Positions 1 to 8,197 are shown, counted from the first letter of the stretch. The stretch: DNA of 22,358 nucleotides from DATEBA01 sp035288045 (GCA_035288045.1 DATEBA010000024.1:1-22358), one strand, 5' to 3'. Notes: a model not told the origin generated them from the sequence alone. Translations and numbers: made by a program.

Positions 1-1545
<1,545 letters not shown>

Positions 1546-1600
1546 GCTCGCGCTCGCCATCGGGTTCCGAGGTCGCTCGGACTCGCACCCTCGACGACCG

Positions 1601-1623
1601 TCGTGCGGATCGATGTCGCACGA
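1601..1623 (+). other. Hairpin in the 23S-5S spacer, likely rRNA processing site
   Basis: The 84-nt spacer between the 23S and 5S genes holds a 7-bp perfect stem, TCGTGCG (1601-1607) with CGCACGA (1617-1623), around a 9-nt loop. It ends seven bases before the 5S gene. A processing role such as RNase cleavage is inferred only from position. No tRNA gene is seen in the spacer. Confidence 0.4.
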
Positions 1624-1629
1624 ACCGCC

Positions 1630-1749
1630 GTTTCGGTGGCCATAGCGGAGGGGAGACACCCGGTCCCATCCCGAACCCGGAAGTTAAGCCCTCCAGCGCC
1701 GATGGTACTGCCCTGGCAACGGGGTGGGAGAGTAGGTCGCCGCCGAGAC
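1630..1749 (+). rRNA. rrf: 5S ribosomal RNA
   Basis: This is a complete 5S rRNA of about 120 nt, transcribed with the 23S gene upstream. The terminal helix is visible: TCGGTGGC (1633-1640) pairs with GCCGCCGA (1739-1746), and it extends through 1630-1632 with 1747-1749. Conserved inner elements are CCCATCCCGAACCCGGAAGT (1665-1684) and the GGGAGAGTAGGTC block (1726-1738). The ends are set by the helix and may be off by one or two bases. Confidence 0.97.
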
Positions 1750-1755
1750 ATCCTT

Positions 1756-1792
1756 GAAGAAGGGCCGCCCACGGGCGGCCCTTCTTCCTTTC
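1756..1792 (+). terminator. Intrinsic terminator of the rRNA operon
   Basis: A perfect 15-bp stem, GAAGAAGGGCCGCCC (1756-1770) with its reverse complement at 1773-1787, closes a very tight loop and is followed by CTTT. It lies seven bases after the 5S gene, as expected for the end of an rrn operon. It is the clearest factor-independent terminator in the window. Confidence 0.93.
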
Positions 1793-1796
1793 CCGG

Positions 1797-1802
1797 TACG
1801 CT
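1797..1802 (+). promoter_or_regulatory. -10 box, leaderless-type promoter of the TPR gene
   Basis: TACGCT lies seven bases before the ATG at 1810, so transcription would start at or beside the start codon. No Shine-Dalgarno sequence precedes the ATG, which fits a leaderless mRNA. No convincing -35 is seen; the region overlaps the rRNA terminator. Confidence 0.4.
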
Positions 1803-1809
1803 TTGGGCG

Positions 1810-2490
1810 ATGCCCAAGTCTCTTCGATCCGGTGCCGGGCCCCGCTCCCGTCCCCGGCCGGCAACGCTTCCCCGTGACGTGTTGGACGAGTTGCGACGCA
1901 GCGCGAAGCGGGGCCGAGCCGACGACGCGCTGTCGAGGCTCTCGCGCGCGGTCGAGCTGCTCGAGAGAGGCGATCCGCGGGGAGCCGCGAGCGAAGGGGA
2001 GAAGGCCAAGGCGCTCGCGCCCCGGGCGCCCTCCGTGCGGGAGGTGCTCGGTCTGGCCCTCTACGGCCAGGAGCGGTTCGCCGAGGCGCTCAGGGAGATG
2101 CAGGCGTACCGGAGGATGTCGGGAAGAGCGGATCAGAACCACATCGTGATGGACTGCCTCCGCGCGGTGGGCCGGACCGAGCGCATCGTGCCGCTTGCCG
2201 AGGAGGCGCTGCGCGCCCGGATCACGAACGAAGCAAAGGCCGAGGCGATAGTGGTCGCCGCGGCGGCCTTGACCGACGCCGGAAGGTTCGACGAGGCGCT
2301 CGCGTTCCTCCGTCGAGCGCGGACCCGAGATGACGTCGGCGAGGACTGGGTTCTCCGGCTCTGGTACGTGACGGCCGATGTGCTCGAGCGCGCCGGTCGC
2401 GTGGAAGAGGCCGTCAGAGAGTTCAGGAAGATCCTCCGTCACGACGCCGGTGCGTTCGACGTCGCGGAGCGGCTGGCTCAGCTCGGCTGA
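1810..2490 (+). CDS. Tetratricopeptide-repeat protein, function unknown
   Basis: The 226-aa soluble protein is built of TPR-like helix pairs. Units are visible at about residues 40-73 (ALSRLSRAVELLERGDPRGA), 74-107, 145-175 (AALTDAGRFDEALAFLRRA) and 182-215 (ADVLERAGRVEEAVREFRKI). The first 22 residues are basic and proline-rich. It resembles the TPR protein found near the HAD phosphatase and tlyA in many actinobacteria (Rv1691-like, from memory), so it is probably a neighbourhood member displaced by about 2.5 kb. TPRs are protein-interaction scaffolds; no partner is shown here. The open frame continues upstream through the 5S gene, so the ATG at 1810, just after the rRNA terminator, is the first plausible start. 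Its end overlaps the convergent MBL gene by 13 bp. Confidence 0.85.
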   Translation: MPKSLRSGAGPRSRPRPATLPRDVLDELRRSAKRGRADDALSRLSRAVELLERGDPRGAASEGEKAKALAPRAPSVREVLGLALYGQERFAEALREMQAYRRMSGRADQNHIVMDCLRAVGRTERIVPLAEEALRARITNEAKAEAIVVAAAALTDAGRFDEALAFLRRARTRDDVGEDWVLRLWYVTADVLERAGRVEEAVREFRKILRHDAGAFDVAERLAQLG

Positions 2491-3434
2491 GGGGCGCCCG
2501 CTCGTTCCCGTTCCTCGTGCTTCTTCCAGTATCGGATCAATCCAATCGCGTTCATGCGAACGCTCGACATGACGTCGTACCGGTCCATGTCGAGGGGTGC
2601 GCCGGAGTCGGCCTCGTACTCCTGCGACCCCTGCTGCTCGAGGAGTGCGGTGATCTCGTCGACGTCTTCGGTGGTGCGGAGCGCGTCCCGAACGACGTCG
2701 CTCCATGCTCTGATCCGTTCCCCTGCAAGATCGCACGTGTCGTCGATCTCCGCCAACGGCCCGAAGTGAGATAGCAGCAGCGCGGAGCGGGCTCGAACTC
2801 GGATCCGCTCGATGCTCTCGAGCGAGAGCTGAAGGTCGAAGTCCGGGGGTGGCGTCGCGGGACGGAGGACGCCGACGTCGGGGATGTGCACACCAAGCGC
2901 GTCGCCGGTGAAGACGGCCCCGGTCTCCGACTCGACGAACGCGACGTGATGCGACGCGTGGCCCGGCGTGTACAGGACGTCGAGCACGCGGCCACCGAGG
3001 TCGATCTGGTCGCCGTCTTCGACGGATCGGATCCGATCATCCGGAACGGGGACGACGTCGCCGAACATGGCTCGCAGGCGCTCGGGGCCGAGTAGGCGCG
3101 CGGTGCTCGCGACGAGGCGCGACGGGTCGGCCAAGTGGGGCGCCCCGCGCTCGTGGACCCAGATCGCCGCCCGCGGAAACCACTCGGCGAGCGTGCCCAC
3201 CCCACCGGCGTGATCGAGGTGGATGTGAGTGACCACGATGTGCGCTAGGTCCTCGGTCCCCATACCGAGCGATCCGAGCCCCGCGAGCACCACATCTGCA
3301 GAGGTAGCGGGACCCGTCTCGACGAGGGCGGGCTCCGTCCCCTCGACTAGGTAGGCGGAAGTGACGAGCCGCTTGCCGACCATCACTGTGTCGATCGCTG
3401 TGATGCCGGGCGCGATCGGGAACGTGTCGCTCAC
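2478..3434 (-). CDS. Metallo-beta-lactamase-fold hydrolase
   Basis: The 318-aa cytoplasmic protein has a full MBL metal site: THIHLDHAGG gives H70, H72, D74 and H75, followed by H159 (TPGHASHH), D178 (FTGDAL) and H223 (LSHFG). This predicts a dinuclear zinc or iron hydrolase of the glyoxalase-II/RNase-Z-like superfamily. The C-terminal helical part (about 240-310) is typical of uncharacterised actinobacterial MBL proteins rather than beta-lactamases. The substrate cannot be read from sequence; thioesters and phosphodiesters are both possible. It starts with GTG, with a -10 box TACACT seven bases upstream, so it may be leaderless. It is divergent from the SSB-like gene, and its stop overlaps the TPR gene by 13 bp. 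Confidence 0.9.
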   Translation of the reverse strand: MSDTFPIAPGITAIDTVMVGKRLVTSAYLVEGTEPALVETGPATSADVVLAGLGSLGMGTEDLAHIVVTHIHLDHAGGVGTLAEWFPRAAIWVHERGAPHLADPSRLVASTARLLGPERLRAMFGDVVPVPDDRIRSVEDGDQIDLGGRVLDVLYTPGHASHHVAFVESETGAVFTGDALGVHIPDVGVLRPATPPPDFDLQLSLESIERIRVRARSALLLSHFGPLAEIDDTCDLAGERIRAWSDVVRDALRTTEDVDEITALLEQQGSQEYEADSGAPLDMDRYDVMSSVRMNAIGLIRYWKKHEERERAGAPQPS

Positions 3435-3441
3435 GGTGCGG

Positions 3442-3447
3442 AGTGTA
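3442..3447 (-). promoter_or_regulatory. -10 box, leaderless-type promoter of the MBL gene
   Basis: On the minus strand TACACT is followed by seven bases and then the GTG start at 3434. This is the TANNNT-N7-start layout of leaderless actinobacterial mRNAs. No Shine-Dalgarno is present. Confidence 0.45.
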
Positions 3448-3470
3448 TCGGCGGGAGTGTCGGTGGGGGG

Positions 3471-3493
3471 TGCTAGGTTGGCCCGAAAGGAGG
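3471..3493 (+). promoter_or_regulatory. Extended -10 and ribosome binding site of the SSB-like gene
   Basis: TGCTAGGTT (3471-3479) reads as an extended -10, with transcription expected near 3486. The Shine-Dalgarno AAAGGAGG (3486-3493) lies six bases before GTG 3500. A start further upstream would leave this ribosome site unused inside the gene, so the SD decides the start. Confidence 0.5.
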
Positions 3494-3499
3494 GCAGCC

Positions 3500-3817
3500 G
3501 TGGTGACGGTCAACGTTGTCGTGCTCGCTGGGACGGTGGCGGCCGAGCCGGTGGAGCGCCGGCTGCCGTCCGGCGACGAGGTTACCGAGCTCCGGCTATC
3601 CGTTCCCGAGGCCGGCAAGCGCCTCCTCCCCCTCCCGGTCGCGGCCTGGCACAGCACCGTGGGCAAGCGAGCTCTGAAAGGCCTCGCGAAGGGCGACGAC
3701 GTCCTCGTCTACGGACAGCTGGCCCGGCGCTTCTATCGGAGCGGAGCCGGGGCGAGGAGCCTGACGGAGGTGGTGGCGACCGGATTGAAGAAGCTGGAGG
3801 CGCAGACCGCTGACTAG
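3500..3817 (+). CDS. Short single-stranded DNA-binding (SSB-like) OB-fold protein
   Basis: The 105-aa protein has the SSB OB-fold pattern. An N-terminal strand (NVVVLAGTVAAEP) is followed by LPSGDEVTELRLSVPE, a central VAAWHSTVGKRALKGLAKGD and the strand VLVYGQLARRF, ending in SLTEVVATGLKKLE. These match the SSB 'VxLxGxL...V..G.LA....KG..V.V.G.L' pattern. Unlike housekeeping SSB (about 150-180 aa) it has no disordered tail and no acidic DDDIPF-like tip, so it probably does not recruit the usual SSB partners. It is likely an accessory paralogue. The strong SD places the start at GTG 3500; GTG 3503 is equally possible. Its TAG stop shares the CTAG at 3814-3817 with the opposite gene. Confidence 0.82.
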   Translation: MVTVNVVVLAGTVAAEPVERRLPSGDEVTELRLSVPEAGKRLLPLPVAAWHSTVGKRALKGLAKGDDVLVYGQLARRFYRSGAGARSLTEVVATGLKKLEAQTAD

Positions 3818-4992
3818 CCTTCTTCCGGTGTCTCGTCCAGCGGTCGGATGACCATCCCCGTAAGGGGTTTGGGCCAGAAGAAGGTCGACTTCTGCGGGAG
3901 CGTCTCGCCTCGGTCGACCACCTTCCGGATCCGCTCGGCCGAGGTGGGGGGGAGCAGGAACGCCGTGGTGGCCCCGCCATCGGAGACGATCCGCTCCGCC
4001 TCGCGCGGGTCCCGGGTGAAGCGTAGGGCGGCCTCCGACACGCGGCCATCTAGGATTCGCTCGTGGAGTGCTCGCACCGTGGGCGGTGGTCCGGGAAGCG
4101 TCGCAATCCGGTGGGAGACTCCGGCGTCGTTCCTCGTGACGATGCCGTAGACGAGCGCGTCGTCGTCGAGCCTCGTGAGCAGCTCGTCGAGGTCGTTGAC
4201 AGGGGTACCCTCGGGCGACGACATCTCTTCCTGGACAAGACGGTGGTACGGGAACACCGGGGGATCCTCGCCGGCCTCGTCCACGACGAGCATCATCACG
4301 TGATCCCACGGTCCTGCCCCGCGGCTCTCGCGCATCTCCTCGCGGAAACGCAGAGCCGTCGCGTATCGGTGGTGCCCGTCCGCGATCAACAGCGATCGAT
4401 CCGCGAGCACCCCGGCGGGAAGGTGGTCGCCCGGCACCACCCACATCCGGTGCTCGACGCCCGAGCCGTCGACCGATCGGTAAGGGGGCTCGGCGCTGGT
4501 GGCGTCCTCGAGCGCCGATCTCAACTCGTCGACGGGACCCGGGTGGATGGCGTAGACACACGACAGGTTCGCTCTCGTGGCGCGGAGCAGTTGGAGCCGA
4601 TCCTCGATGGGTCCCGCCATCGTTCTCTCGTGAGGGACGACGGAGCCCCCCCAAGGCTCGAGCTCGACCCGGCAGACGAACCCCCTTACCTGCCTCGTCC
4701 GGCCGTCGAGCGAGAAGCGCATCTCGTAGGGGAAGTACACGGGCTCCGGGGTCGGGGCGAGCGCTCGCTCGTCGCGCCAGCCGCGAAGGACGCCGGCCGC
4801 GCCCATATACTTGTCGGCGCCGGGTGCGTCCCCGGAGAGATCCAGCCGGATCACGTTGTAGGGGCTGGCCTCGAGGAAGGCACGCCGCTCCTCAGGTGTG
4901 ACGATGTCGTAGGGAGGAGTGGTCACCCGCTCGAGGGAGCCCACACGGGCCGGGTCGAACAGCAGGCCGACGAAGGGCGAGATGCGGGGCAC
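3814..4992 (-). CDS. DUF1015 (COG4198) family protein
   Basis: The 392-aa protein matches the DUF1015 family: N-terminal ISPFVGLLFDPARVG, then TTPPYDIVTPEE at about 25-36, PYNVIRLDLS at about 44-53, an aromatic YFPYEMRF segment near 86-93, and the hallmark LLIADGHHRYATALRFRE at about 201-218. It ends with LPQKSTFFWPKPLTGMVIRPLD, the usual family C-terminus. The biochemical role is not established to my knowledge. The DGHHR segment recalls the nucleotide-binding DGHHR/DGHRR motif of ParB/sulfiredoxin-fold proteins, so ligand or phosphate handling is possible, but this is inference. It starts at GTG 4992; the family N-terminus begins here, so the start is well supported. It is not operonic with either neighbour. 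Confidence 0.88.
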   Translation of the reverse strand: MPRISPFVGLLFDPARVGSLERVTTPPYDIVTPEERRAFLEASPYNVIRLDLSGDAPGADKYMGAAGVLRGWRDERALAPTPEPVYFPYEMRFSLDGRTRQVRGFVCRVELEPWGGSVVPHERTMAGPIEDRLQLLRATRANLSCVYAIHPGPVDELRSALEDATSAEPPYRSVDGSGVEHRMWVVPGDHLPAGVLADRSLLIADGHHRYATALRFREEMRESRGAGPWDHVMMLVVDEAGEDPPVFPYHRLVQEEMSSPEGTPVNDLDELLTRLDDDALVYGIVTRNDAGVSHRIATLPGPPPTVRALHERILDGRVSEAALRFTRDPREAERIVSDGGATTAFLLPPTSAERIRKVVDRGETLPQKSTFFWPKPLTGMVIRPLDETPEEG

Positions 4993-4997
4993 ACCAC

Positions 4998-5372
4998 TTG
5001 TATAGCACTGGTACCGAGGCTAAGACCGCCTACGAGCTGTTCTCACGAGGGGTTCGGTTCCTCAGGGGCGGACACCCACACCAGGCCGTGATGCTTCTCT
5101 CCCGGGCGAAGCTTCTCGAGCCCGAGAAGGGGTCCATCCGCGAGGCCCTCGGTAGGGCGCTCCTCTTGGCCGGGAGGGCGGCGCGTGCCCGGCGGGAGTT
5201 CGCTAAGGCCGTCCACCTAAACCCCGCGGACGACTACGCCCACTTCGGCCTGGCGCTAGCCTGCGAGCGAACCGGGGAACGCGACCGCGCACGCGGTCAC
5301 CTCCGGCTCGCGCTGGCCATGCGTCCGGGAGTCGCGGACTACGAACGCGCCCTCCGGCGGGTCGCTGGCTGA
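4998..5372 (+). CDS. Small TPR protein upstream of the HAD phosphatase
   Basis: The 124-aa protein consists almost only of three TPR-like helix pairs: about 9-41 (AYELFSRGVRFLRGGHPHQA), 43-75 (IREALGRALLLAGRAARARREF) and 77-110 (YAHFGLALACERTGERDRARGHL). Spacing of Gly, Ala and Pro (LNPADDYAHFGLALA) fits the TPR consensus. It ends one base into the HAD gene (TGATG at 5370-5374), so the two are translationally coupled. The start is doubtful: TTG 4998 is the only start-type codon before the first TPR helix, has no Shine-Dalgarno, and lies 5 bp from the divergent DUF1015 start. The coding region from about 5020 onward is secure. Confidence 0.78.
   Translation: MYSTGTEAKTAYELFSRGVRFLRGGHPHQAVMLLSRAKLLEPEKGSIREALGRALLLAGRAARARREFAKAVHLNPADDYAHFGLALACERTGERDRARGHLRLALAMRPGVADYERALRRVAG
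4999..5004 (-). promoter_or_regulatory. Possible -10 box of the DUF1015 gene
   Basis: On the minus strand TGCTATACA contains an extended -10-like TATACA, six bases before GTG 4992. It lacks the final T of TANNNT, so support is weaker than at 3442 or 1797. If real, it lies inside the first codons of the divergent TPR gene. Confidence 0.3.
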
Positions 5373-6148
5373 TGCGGATCGCGGATCGTTACGACTGCTT
5401 CCTGCTGGACCTCGACGGTGTCCTCGTCCGCGGCGACGAGCCCGTGGCGGGCGCCGCCGGGACGATCGATGCGCTTCGCGCCGACGGCAAGCGCTTCGCC
5501 TTCGTGACCAACAACTCCGCGCGGACGCCGGAGGAGGTCGTGGGCAACCTCGCGAAGCTCGGGATCCGCGCCGCACCGGACGAGGTGGAGACATCGGCCT
5601 TGGCTACCGCCGATCTGCTCGCCTCCAGAGGCGTTCGGACCGCCTTCGTGGTAGGCGAGCGCGGGATACGGGCGGCGCTGGCGGCTGCCGGGGTCGCCGT
5701 GCTCGACGGAGACCCTGAGCGGGTCGACGTCGTCGTCGTCGGTTGGGACAGGACGGCCGACTACGACAAGCTAAGGACAGCCTCGATCCTAGTGCAGCGA
5801 GGAGCCGCGCTGGTCGCGACCAACGGGGACCCGTCGTACCCGGCGCCGGAAGGCCGGTGGCCCGGAGCCGGTGCCCTCCTGGCGGTCATCACAACGACGA
5901 CCGACGCTGTGCCCGAGGTCGTGGGAAAGCCCAACCCGCCGCTCCTGCTCGCGGCGCTCGAGCGCGCGGGCGGGGGGGCCGCCCTCGTGGTGGGCGACCG
6001 GCTCGAGACGGACATCGCCGGGGCGGTCGCCGTCGGCTGGGACTCTCTGCTGGTGCTATCGGGCATAGCCCGCCGCGAGGACCTAGACCGATCGCCCGTG
6101 CACCCCACCTACGTCGGAGGCGATGTCTCGGCGCTCCTGGAACCTTAG
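5372..6148 (+). CDS. HAD-superfamily subfamily IIA phosphatase
   Basis: The 258-aa hydrolase belongs to the NagD / p-nitrophenylphosphatase / 2-phosphoglycolate phosphatase group. Motif I is LLDLDGVL with nucleophile D13 and acid D15; motif II is VTNNSA (45-50); the catalytic Lys is K186 in VGKPNPPLL; motif IV is VVGDRLETDIAGA with D209 and D214. The C2-type cap lies between motifs II and III. The M. tuberculosis counterpart near tlyA (Rv1692) has been reported as a glycerol-3-phosphate phosphatase, so phospholipid glycerol recycling is a reasonable but unproven guess. The ATG start overlaps the upstream TPR stop. The TAG stop overlaps the rhomboid gene by 4 bp. Confidence 0.93.
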   Translation: MRIADRYDCFLLDLDGVLVRGDEPVAGAAGTIDALRADGKRFAFVTNNSARTPEEVVGNLAKLGIRAAPDEVETSALATADLLASRGVRTAFVVGERGIRAALAAAGVAVLDGDPERVDVVVVGWDRTADYDKLRTASILVQRGAALVATNGDPSYPAPEGRWPGAGALLAVITTTTDAVPEVVGKPNPPLLLAALERAGGGAALVVGDRLETDIAGAVAVGWDSLLVLSGIARREDLDRSPVHPTYVGGDVSALLEP

Positions 6149-6951
6149 GGGTAGTCGGGTCGGGGCGGGGTCCATTCGTGAGGCGGTCTCCGATTCCGGA
6201 GGAGGAGCCCGCCGACCACGCCGGCGATGAACCCGCCGATGTGCGCCCAGTAGGCCACGCCGGTGTTCACCGCGCCGCCGCCCAGCTCGCCGACGCCCTG
6301 GAACAGCTGGAGCACGAACCATCCCCCGAGCACGAAGACCGCGGGCAGCTCGATGATGGAGATGACGAAGAACGTGGTGAGCGCTCGAACCCGGGCGCGA
6401 GGGAACATCACGAGATACGCGCCCAGTACGGCGGCGATCGCGCCGGACGCGCCGAGACTCGGGATCGCGGAGTTCTCGTCGAACGCGAGCTGCAGCCCCG
6501 AGGCCGTGATGCCGCCGAGCAGGTAGAAGACCACGAAACCTATCGGCCGGAGGCGGTCTTCGACGTTGTTTCCGAACACCCATAGGTAGAGCATGTTGCC
6601 CGCGATGTGCATCCACCCGCCGTGGAGGAACATCGCGACGAAGATCGAGAGGCTCCAGCTCTTGTCCGGGCACCGGAGCTGCAGGAACTGTTGCAACCCC
6701 TGGGCGCCCTGGGGCGCGAGCTCAAGGTCCTCGGCGATCGCGGCGACGGCCTCTGCCCCACCCCGAGCCAGGTTGGTCTGATGCGAGACCTCGTACGGTA
6801 TCTCGGCGTGGCAGAAGAAGAAGGTCTGCTGCTTGGCTTGTCCCGCGAACGTCGGCTGCCAGAGTAGGAAGGCGGCTAGGTTCAGGGCGATGAAGGCGAG
6901 GGTGACGTACGGCCGGTGGCGGGTCGGGTTCACGTCGCCGATGGGGAGCAT
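6145..6951 (-). CDS. Rhomboid family intramembrane serine protease
   Basis: The 268-aa membrane protein has all rhomboid signatures: H110, then GGWMHIAGNMLYLWVFGNNVED with H115 and N119, the serine motif SLGASGAIAAVLG with S169, and H237 in YWAHIGGFIAG. This gives the Ser-His dyad (S169, H237) and the oxyanion-side H115 and N119. The first membrane span is about 14-32. A large loop (about 37-98) between spans 1 and 2 carries two cysteines, C47 and C94, which could form an extracytoplasmic disulfide. It presumably cleaves membrane substrates; none is known here. It starts at ATG 6951, with AGGAAGG and GAGGG upstream, divergent from the phasin-like gene. Its TAA overlaps the HAD TAG (6145-6148). 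Confidence 0.94.
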   Translation of the reverse strand: MLPIGDVNPTRHRPYVTLAFIALNLAAFLLWQPTFAGQAKQQTFFFCHAEIPYEVSHQTNLARGGAEAVAAIAEDLELAPQGAQGLQQFLQLRCPDKSWSLSIFVAMFLHGGWMHIAGNMLYLWVFGNNVEDRLRPIGFVVFYLLGGITASGLQLAFDENSAIPSLGASGAIAAVLGAYLVMFPRARVRALTTFFVISIIELPAVFVLGGWFVLQLFQGVGELGGGAVNTGVAYWAHIGGFIAGVVGGLLLRNRRPPHEWTPPRPDYP

Positions 6952-7007
6952 CCCTCGCCCAGCCTTCCTGCATGGGGTCGCGTGAGTCTACCGCCGCGGC
7001 AGCGGGG

Positions 7008-7037
7008 TATCCTTCCGCTGAACCGGGCGAAAGGGAG
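7008..7037 (+). promoter_or_regulatory. -10 box and ribosome binding site of the phasin-like/tlyA operon
   Basis: TATCCT (7008-7013) is a good -10, with a start point near 7020. AAAGGGAG (7030-7037) is a strong Shine-Dalgarno six bases before ATG 7044. This shows that an earlier in-frame ATG at 6972 is not the true start, because it lies upstream of the promoter. No clear -35 is seen. Confidence 0.5.
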
Positions 7038-7043
7038 TCCGCC

Positions 7044-7403
7044 ATGCGCGAGGACGTGCGGAAGTTCGTTGGGGGCGCGCTCGACAAGCTGACACCGGCC
7101 AAGGCTCAGGAGCTGGCGCGCTCGATCGCGAAAGGCGAGGGTAGAGAGCAGGTCTCGAAACTGGCACACGAGCTCTTGGAGTGGTCGAACAAGAACCGCG
7201 AGCGGGTCGTGGCCCTCGTCCGTCGTGAGGTCAGGGAGCAGCTGAAGACGCTCGGCGTCGCGACCAAGGAAGAGGTCGAGGCCCTCCGCAAACGAGTGCG
7301 CGCGCTCGAGAGCGCCGCGAAGCCCCGGTCGGCCAAGCGGACGGCGGCCAAGCGGACGGCGGCCAAGCGGCAACCGACGAAGCGGGCCAAGAGCCGCGAG
7401 TGA
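7044..7403 (+). CDS. Phasin-like coiled-coil protein with Lys/Ala-rich tail
   Basis: The 119-aa protein has an alpha-helical, heptad-like region (about 3-95: EDVRKFVGGALDKLTPAKAQ ... VATKEEVEALRKRVRALESA). It ends in a highly basic tail with AKRTA-AKRTA-AKRQP repeats (about 97-111). The helical part resembles phasin/PhaF-like and DUF-type actinobacterial proteins, and the tail resembles the histone-H1/AlgP-like DNA-binding tails found in PhaF. Membership is inferred from composition. It could bind DNA, a polyester granule or another polyanion; no polyhydroxyalkanoate genes are in the window. A strong SD fixes the start. Its TGA overlaps the tlyA GTG (GTGA at 7400-7403), so it heads the tlyA-nadK operon. 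Confidence 0.8.
   Translation: MREDVRKFVGGALDKLTPAKAQELARSIAKGEGREQVSKLAHELLEWSNKNRERVVALVRREVREQLKTLGVATKEEVEALRKRVRALESAAKPRSAKRTAAKRTAAKRQPTKRAKSRE
7331..7370 (+). repeat. 15-bp tandem repeat, about 2.7 copies
   Basis: The unit GGCCAAGCGGACGGC occurs exactly at 7331-7345 and 7346-7360, and its first ten bases again at 7361-7370. It encodes the AKRTA pentapeptide of the basic tail of the phasin-like protein. Because the unit is a multiple of three, copy-number changes would keep the frame. Confidence 0.95.
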
Positions 7404-8197
7404 GACGCAGGCTCGACGTCGAGATGGTGCGGCAAGGGCTCGTTTCCAGCAGGGCCGAGGCACGGGCGGCTATCTCGGCCGGCCTGGTGACTGTGGGAGG
7501 CGCGCCGGCGAGCAAAGCGTCTGCGCTGGTAGCGCCCGACGAAGCGGTAGCCCTTCTCGCGGGACCGCGGCGGTTCGTCTCACGAGGGGGCGACAAGCTA
7601 GAGGCCGCGATGGACGAGTTCGGCGTCGAAGCCGCGGCGCTCGAGTGCCTCGACGCTGGGGCCTCCACCGGCGGGTTCACCGACTGCCTCCTGCAGCGCG
7701 GGGCCGCCCGAGTCGTGGCGCTCGACGTCGGGTACGGACAGCTGGCGTGGAGCCTCCGCCAGGATCCCCGAGTCTTCGTGCTGGAGCGCACGAACGTACG
7801 GGAGCTCGACCCCGAGCAGCTGCCGTTGCAGCCGCAGGTAGTGGTCGCCGACCTGTCCTTCATACCACTCCGGATCACGATCCCGCCGCTCGCTCGGGTC
7901 GCCGGAGACTGCGCGACGTTCGTGCTCCTGGTGAAGCCGCAGTTCGAGGCAGACCGAGGCGACGTCGGCAGGGGCGGCGTCGTCCGCGACGAGGCCGTCT
8001 GGCGCCTCGCCCTCGACTCGGTAGCCTCGGCATGCCGCGCTCAGGGGCTTGGGCCGCAGGGCGCTATGGTCTCGCCGGTTCGGGGGCCGGCGGGTAACCT
8101 CGAGTTCTTCGTCCACGCCGTAGGCGGAGCATCGGAGCGAGAGCTCGACCTTGATGCGGTCGTGGACGAGGGCCAGCGCATCCTGGGGGCTGAATGA
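7400..8197 (+). CDS. tlyA: TlyA, 23S (and possibly 16S) rRNA cytidine-2'-O-methyltransferase
   Basis: The 265-aa enzyme has an N-terminal S4 RNA-binding domain (about 3-60, RLDVEMVRQGLVSSRAEARA) and an FtsJ-like methyltransferase domain. SRGGDKL (61-67) links them, the SAM site is LDAGASTGGFTDCLL (84-98), and the second acidic residue is D109 (ALDVGYG). The catalytic K-D-K-E set is visible as K66, D151 (DLSFI), K179 (LVKPQFE) and E235 (NLEFF). TlyA methylates C1920 of 23S rRNA, and the type II enzymes also C1409 of 16S; loss gives capreomycin resistance. The ribose target of the 23S copy lies at 566 in this window. It begins with GTG overlapping the phasin-like stop and ends with ATGA overlapping nadK, the order seen in most actinobacteria. 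Confidence 0.97.
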   Translation: MRRRLDVEMVRQGLVSSRAEARAAISAGLVTVGGAPASKASALVAPDEAVALLAGPRRFVSRGGDKLEAAMDEFGVEAAALECLDAGASTGGFTDCLLQRGAARVVALDVGYGQLAWSLRQDPRVFVLERTNVRELDPEQLPLQPQVVVADLSFIPLRITIPPLARVAGDCATFVLLVKPQFEADRGDVGRGGVVRDEAVWRLALDSVASACRAQGLGPQGAMVSPVRGPAGNLEFFVHAVGGASERELDLDAVVDEGQRILGAE

